Position numbers and translations under genes: made by a program. A DNA stretch of 57,413 nucleotides from Desulfacinum sp. (GTDB taxonomy: Bacteria; Desulfobacterota; Syntrophobacteria; Syntrophobacterales; DSM-9756), in assembly GCA_014359885.1 (NCBI GenBank), contig JACIYN010000026.1, positions 1-57,413 on the forward strand. Direction: 5' to 3'. The notes beneath the pieces are model-generated. The model was not told the origin of the DNA. It ran no database searches and saw only the letters and a list, made by a program, of their open reading frames with translations. Each line of letters opens with the position of its first letter. Within the stretch, counting starts at the first letter, position 1. Positions 54,036 to 57,413 of this stretch are shown piece by piece.

Positions 54036-55483
54036 GGAACCTCCATGTCCAGGTGAAAGCGATACCGTGTCGGCTCGGCACCCTGCCCCGCCACCGGCTG
54101 AAAGTTCACCGTTCGGGTCGGCATCTCCTTCAGCCGGGGATCCAGCGCCCCCAAACCATCCAGGAGGGTGCGGAGCCTGAGTTCAAAGACTTCGGCGGAC
54201 GACGCCGCGATCTCGGCCTCCAGCGCCACCCGCGTCACAGCCCCCGTGTCCAGGGAAACGTTACGAAGGGTCGCCACGGGCGAGGTGGCCTGAAGGATCC
54301 TATGGAGCAGGACGGCAGCGTGGGGCTGCTCGTAGCGCTGAACGAGAAACTCCGCCTGGCGCCTCCATCGGCCCATGTCTTCTTGGGCCTTTCCAACCCG
54401 GGGAGCAATATCCCCCTGCGGCTGGGCCGCCGAAAGTGTGTCGTTTCCGAGAAACGAAAACTGCACGACGGCCAAACAAACAGCGGTGGCGATCCCTGTC
54501 CAGATGCCCCATCGAATCCAGGGGACTAAAGCCGTGAGCATCCGATCCCGGGCGGGCACCAGATTCGACCCCGTCGAGACTCGGAAACCGGGAGGCACGG
54601 CCGCCAGCAGATTCCCCCACGCATCCGCGGAAATTTCCTGTTCCGTGGAGAGGGCAACGTCAGGGCCCGCATCGTTCCATTCATGCACCCGCCAGGTGCC
54701 CGCCTCTTCCAACCGTTCCCGAAGCCGCTCTCCCAGAGAAATCCCGCAAAGCAGGACGTGGGCGATGGGCCTTTTTTCCTGCTGCTGGAAGAAGAAATTG
54801 GACTGCTGGATTTCATAGGCCAGGAACCCGCAGAGTTCCTCGTCGTTTCGTATCTTCTCGGGCGGGATCAGGTCCCGGTGGAAGGCCAGCCGGGCCCCGG
54901 CGAAGGCATAAAGGACGTAACGGCGATCCAGCTCCACGAGAACCGCCTTGTCTTCGTCGGCGGGCAGCTCCGCCGCGGAGGCCAGCCGCTCTTCCCACAG
55001 AAACCCGGGGGTCGTGATGCGCAGGACTGGAACGCCCCTGTCTTTCAAGGCCCGGTAGAGCTTGACCGTTCCGGGTTCCCTGACAAAACGCACAAAAAGA
55101 CCGTCTTCCTCCCCGGTGCCCTTTCTCGGGTCCCAGGAAAAAAACCGGGCTGTCTCCGCATCGGGCATCATCTCCCGGCGTACGAAACGCTCCGCATATC
55201 CTTCCATGTGCTTTCGCTTGGATCCCTTGAACGCCAGCCACCGGCCGTCCACCCATTGGTCGGGGATCACCAGCACGGCGCCCCGATCCCGGGATCCGGA
55301 CAAGGCCTGAAAAAAGGAAGCGCCGGCACCGGCCTCTCCCTCCAAAACGGCCGAAAGATCCAGCACAGCCGAGAGGTCATAGCGGACCGGCATTCCGCCG
55401 CCCACCGCCCCTTCCGGGGCCAAGGCATGCACCCTGTTCCAAACAACCCACAGAATCCAGGGACTGCGTTCTCTCCGTTTCAC
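54017..55483 (-). CDS. PilM/PilN-like (GspL-like) pilus assembly protein
   Basis: A 488-residue protein that appears to join a cytoplasmic actin-like domain (residues 1-300, PilM/GspL cytoplasmic type), a single transmembrane helix near 315-338 (WGIWTGIATAVCLAVVQFSF) and a PilN-like periplasmic domain with coiled coil (KAQEDMGRWRRQAEFLVQRY). PilM and PilN are usually separate genes, whereas GspL and some MSHA systems fuse them. It starts with GTG 55483, 19 bases after the pilT stop. The N-terminal fold assignment is weak at sequence level. Confidence 0.6.
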   Translation of the reverse strand: MKRRERSPWILWVVWNRVHALAPEGAVGGGMPVRYDLSAVLDLSAVLEGEAGAGASFFQALSGSRDRGAVLVIPDQWVDGRWLAFKGSKRKHMEGYAERFVRREMMPDAETARFFSWDPRKGTGEEDGLFVRFVREPGTVKLYRALKDRGVPVLRITTPGFLWEERLASAAELPADEDKAVLVELDRRYVLYAFAGARLAFHRDLIPPEKIRNDEELCGFLAYEIQQSNFFFQQQEKRPIAHVLLCGISLGERLRERLEEAGTWRVHEWNDAGPDVALSTEQEISADAWGNLLAAVPPGFRVSTGSNLVPARDRMLTALVPWIRWGIWTGIATAVCLAVVQFSFLGNDTLSAAQPQGDIAPRVGKAQEDMGRWRRQAEFLVQRYEQPHAAVLLHRILQATSPVATLRNVSLDTGAVTRVALEAEIAASSAEVFELRLRTLLDGLGALDPRLKEMPTRTVNFQPVAGQGAEPTRYRFHLDMEVPCENAG

Positions 55484-55501
55484 CTCTCGCCTCTCGCGGG
55501 C

Positions 55502-56575
55502 TCACAAAGCGGACTGCATTCCCAGCATCCTGGCCAGCTCCTCGGGATCGGGACTGTAGTTGAGCGCCGTGGTCGCCGCCAACACTCCCCTCCGCACGTG
55601 CTGATGAAGGCACTGGTTCATGGTGGTCATCTGGGTCTGGGTCTGGCCCAGTTGCATCTGGGCGTAGATTTGGTGCAGCTTGTTTTCTCGGATCAAGTTG
55701 CGGATGGCCGGAGTGGGCAGAAAGATCTCCATGGCCAGAATCCGCCCGGCCCCGTCGGCGCGCGGCAACAGAAGTTGGCTCACGATCCCTTCCAACACGA
55801 AGGACAACTGGGCTCGCACTTGGTTCTGCTGATGCTCGGGGAAGGTGTCGATGATGCGGTTGATGGTCTGGATGGCGCTGTTGGTGTGGAGGGTGGCCAG
55901 GGTGAGGTGGCCCGTTTCCGCCAGCGTCAGAGCCGTCCTCATGGTTTCCAGGTCCCTCATCTCGCCGATGAGCACCACGTCAGGATCCTGACGCACCACG
56001 CGACGGAGCGCCGACTGAAACGATTCGGTGTCCCGTCCCACCTCCCGCTGGTTCACCAGGCACTTCTTGTGGGGGTGAAGGTATTCGATGGGGTCTTCGA
56101 TGGTGACGATGTGGCCGTGGCGGTTTTCGTTGATCCAGTTGAGGATGGCCGCCAGCGTGGTGGACTTGCCGCTGCCGGTGGGGCCCGTGACCAGGATGAG
56201 GCCGCGGGGCTTTTGGGCCAGTTCCGTCATGACGGCGGGAAGCCCCAGTTCTTCCAGGGTGGGCACCCGGAAGGAAATGGCCCGAAAGCTCCCCCCTACG
56301 CTGCCGCGCTGGTAGAAGAGGTTCACGCGAAAGAGGCTCACCCCTTCGATGCTGAAGGAAAAGTCCAGTTCCCTTTCCCGAACGAACTTTTCTCGCTGCT
56401 CCGGGGAGAGGAGTCCCAGGCAGAGCCTTTCCGTGTCGGCCGGCTTCAGGACGTTCGGATCGGCCTGGACCAGTTCGCCGTTCACCCGATACCTGGGGGG
56501 AGCGCCGGCGGTCAGATGCAGGTCCGACGCGCCCACTTCGGGCATGCGGCGCAGCAGCTCGTTGATGGAGATCAT
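55502..56575 (-). CDS. pilT: pilus retraction ATPase
   Basis: A 357-residue PilT that powers pilus retraction. Landmarks are GASDLHLTAGAPPRYRVNGEL, Walker A GPTGSGKSTTLAAIL, the Asp box TIEDPIEYLH, Walker B VVLIGEMRDLETM, the His box LATLHTNSA, and the C-terminal AIRNLIRENKLHQI found in PilT. ATG 56575 has AAGGAGG 6 bases upstream; the longer frame to 57052 is antisense to the next gene and is rejected. It heads the minus-strand pilus operon, which suggests that this MSHA-like pilus is retractile. Confidence 0.95.
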   Translation of the reverse strand: MISINELLRRMPEVGASDLHLTAGAPPRYRVNGELVQADPNVLKPADTERLCLGLLSPEQREKFVRERELDFSFSIEGVSLFRVNLFYQRGSVGGSFRAISFRVPTLEELGLPAVMTELAQKPRGLILVTGPTGSGKSTTLAAILNWINENRHGHIVTIEDPIEYLHPHKKCLVNQREVGRDTESFQSALRRVVRQDPDVVLIGEMRDLETMRTALTLAETGHLTLATLHTNSAIQTINRIIDTFPEHQQNQVRAQLSFVLEGIVSQLLLPRADGAGRILAMEIFLPTPAIRNLIRENKLHQIYAQMQLGQTQTQMTTMNQCLHQHVRRGVLAATTALNYSPDPEELARMLGMQSAL

Positions 56576-56712
56576 GGGCCCTCCTTGCCGGGGATACGGG
56601 AGACAAAGGCGTCGGAACGCGAACGCCTGGCTTTTAAGCAATATTGGTGCCAATAGACGGGTGTGGCCCAGCCGTTCTATCGGCAGTGGCGCTGCAAAAC
56701 TTGACGGGGTTT

Positions 56713-57204
56713 TCACGAAGAGGCGGGAAGTGGAATCCTTCGGATGGGATGGACTCGGCCGCCCACCGTCAGAGAATAGACATCGGCGGCTTCGTCCCAG
56801 TCCAGGTGGGCGGCCAGTTCGTAGTAGGCTGTCTTGGCAAAGCGGGCGGGAAGGCCCTTTCGGGTGGCGCGGCAGTAAAGGGCCGAATCTCCGCGGATCA
56901 TGAGGGTTTCGGGCCGGAGCGGCTCTTCTCGGCCGTCTTCCAGCAGGATCCGGATTCGGCGAATGGATCCCGTCTCGGTTTTCTCCACAAAGACGTAGCG
57001 GACCCAGAGCGGCGCGTCGGCCACCCGCACGGGGTGCACCTCCCCTTCGCACCGGACGAAGTACCGGCCGTCCCGTTCGAAAAGGGACCGGCTGAGTAGG
57101 CGGAAGAGATCGCGGTCTTCCACCGGGTTTCCTTCACAGAACCAACGGCCGTGCTCGTCGATGAAGTAGTCGTAGAGGTGGCGCTGCCGCCTGGCATCTC
57201 CCAT
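56713..57204 (-). CDS. DUF1285-like conserved protein
   Basis: A 163-residue soluble protein. The N-terminal YFIDEHGRWFCEGNPVEDRDLFRLL and RDGRYFVRCEGEVHPVRVADAPLWVRYV segments (in parts) resemble the DUF1285 family, whose role is not well known. No signal peptide or membrane helix is present. It is upstream of pilT in the same direction with a gap of about 140 bases. The left end of an insertion sequence begins only about 26 bases before its start, so its original promoter may have been displaced. Confidence 0.6.
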   Translation of the reverse strand: MGDARRQRHLYDYFIDEHGRWFCEGNPVEDRDLFRLLSRSLFERDGRYFVRCEGEVHPVRVADAPLWVRYVFVEKTETGSIRRIRILLEDGREEPLRPETLMIRGDSALYCRATRKGLPARFAKTAYYELAAHLDWDEAADVYSLTVGGRVHPIRRIPLPASS

Positions 57205-57297
57205 AACTCACCGATTTTCGGCGTTCCGGGCCCTAGGAGCTTGTCCGAGAATTGATACACATGAGATGTTAATCTCATGTGCATACGTTATTTGTAC

Positions 57298-57326
57298 TTG
57301 ACAGTATAGTGCCACGTTGATATGTT
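57298..57326 (+). promoter_or_regulatory. promoter of the transposase gene
   Basis: TTGACA at 57298-57303 and TATGTT at 57321-57326 with a 17-base spacer, 40 bases before the ORF start. Confidence 0.65.
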
Positions 57327-57365
57327 GTTCCTATGAGCGTTAGACTCATTTGGGGGAGCGGCACT

Positions 57366-57413
57366 ATGATTCCATTCAAGATTGATCCGATTCAGTTCCG
57401 GCAACGGCAACTT
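57366..57413 (+). CDS. probable transposase (first 16 codons)
   Basis: ATG 57366 opens MIPFKIDPIQFRQRQL and runs off the window. A GGGGGAG ribosome site lies 8 bases upstream. The opening resembles IS1182-type transposases, but 16 residues cannot settle the family. Position behind an IS-type end and a promoter supports the transposase call. Confidence 0.55.
   Translation, partial: MIPFKIDPIQFRQRQL

Larger units (their letters stand above)
57230..57413 (+). mobile_element. insertion sequence, left end (cut by the window edge)
   Basis: It begins CCCTAGGAGCTTGTCCGAGAA, the same terminal repeat as M1 and M2 elements. Inside are a perfect hairpin (CATGAGAT, GTTA, ATCTCATG at 57260-57279), a promoter and the start of an ORF. 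The right end is not in the window. Confidence 0.7.

Noticed and set aside
56576..57052. N-terminal extension of PilT
   Set aside because: It overlaps the DUF1285-like gene in another frame, and the PilT family begins at MISINELLRRM.

Overview
The window is high-GC DNA from a bacterium that looks like a sulfate-reducing or syntrophic member of the former Deltaproteobacteria (Syntrophobacteria-like). This is an inference from the gene set: a two-gene minimal SufC/SufB (SMS-type) operon, a ferredoxin-GltD-NuoG fusion, an ADP-forming acyl-CoA synthetase, TRAP and Liv uptake, paired class III CoA-transferases, a biotin-dependent carboxyltransferase, NtrB/NtrC-type regulators and an MSHA-like type IV pilus. 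No rRNA, tRNA or CRISPR array was seen.

Layout. 1-1.9 kb: end of sufC, sufB and a small exported protein. 2.1-8.5 kb (minus): a 1205-residue iron-sulfur flavoprotein fusion, then a histidine kinase/response regulator pair. 8.5-14.4 kb (minus): a catabolic operon reading acyl-CoA synthetase, sugar-isomerase-like protein, then TRAP P, Q and M. 14.7 kb: fabD. 15.9-19.4 kb (minus): an aromatic amino acid operon with promoter, a 26-codon leader peptide packed with Phe/Tyr/Trp, a multi-hairpin attenuator, DAHP synthase, and a fused TyrA-AroB. 19.5-24.1 kb (plus): rplM-rpsI, argC, truA-aspartate aminotransferase. 24.7-32.8 kb: two CoA-transferases (minus) diverging from a complete livJHMGF operon (plus). 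33.3-42.7 kb: a J-domain protein, a TrpF-like protein without the catalytic Cys, a flavin amine oxidase, rarA, an NtrB-like kinase, an NtrC-like regulator with a winged-helix-type C-terminus, and an acyl-CoA carboxyltransferase. 43.0-43.75 kb: a group II intron with no reverse transcriptase. 43.9-56.6 kb: an MSHA/type IV pilus locus in two convergent halves (ExeA-like ATPase, TPR protein, PilB/GspE, PilC/GspF on plus; PilT, PilM/N-like, PilO-like, PilP-like, secretin, major and minor prepilins on minus). The right edge cuts the start of an insertion sequence.

The intergenic spaces are unusually rich in dispersed repeats. They include MITE-like elements that end in CTAG plus a terminal repeat shared with the edge insertion sequence, several families of perfect 28-34 nt palindromes, and the group II intron, which interrupts one of these palindromes. 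The strongest signals are the aromatic attenuator, the TyrA-AroB fusion it controls, and the intron, whose removal exactly restores its target palindrome.
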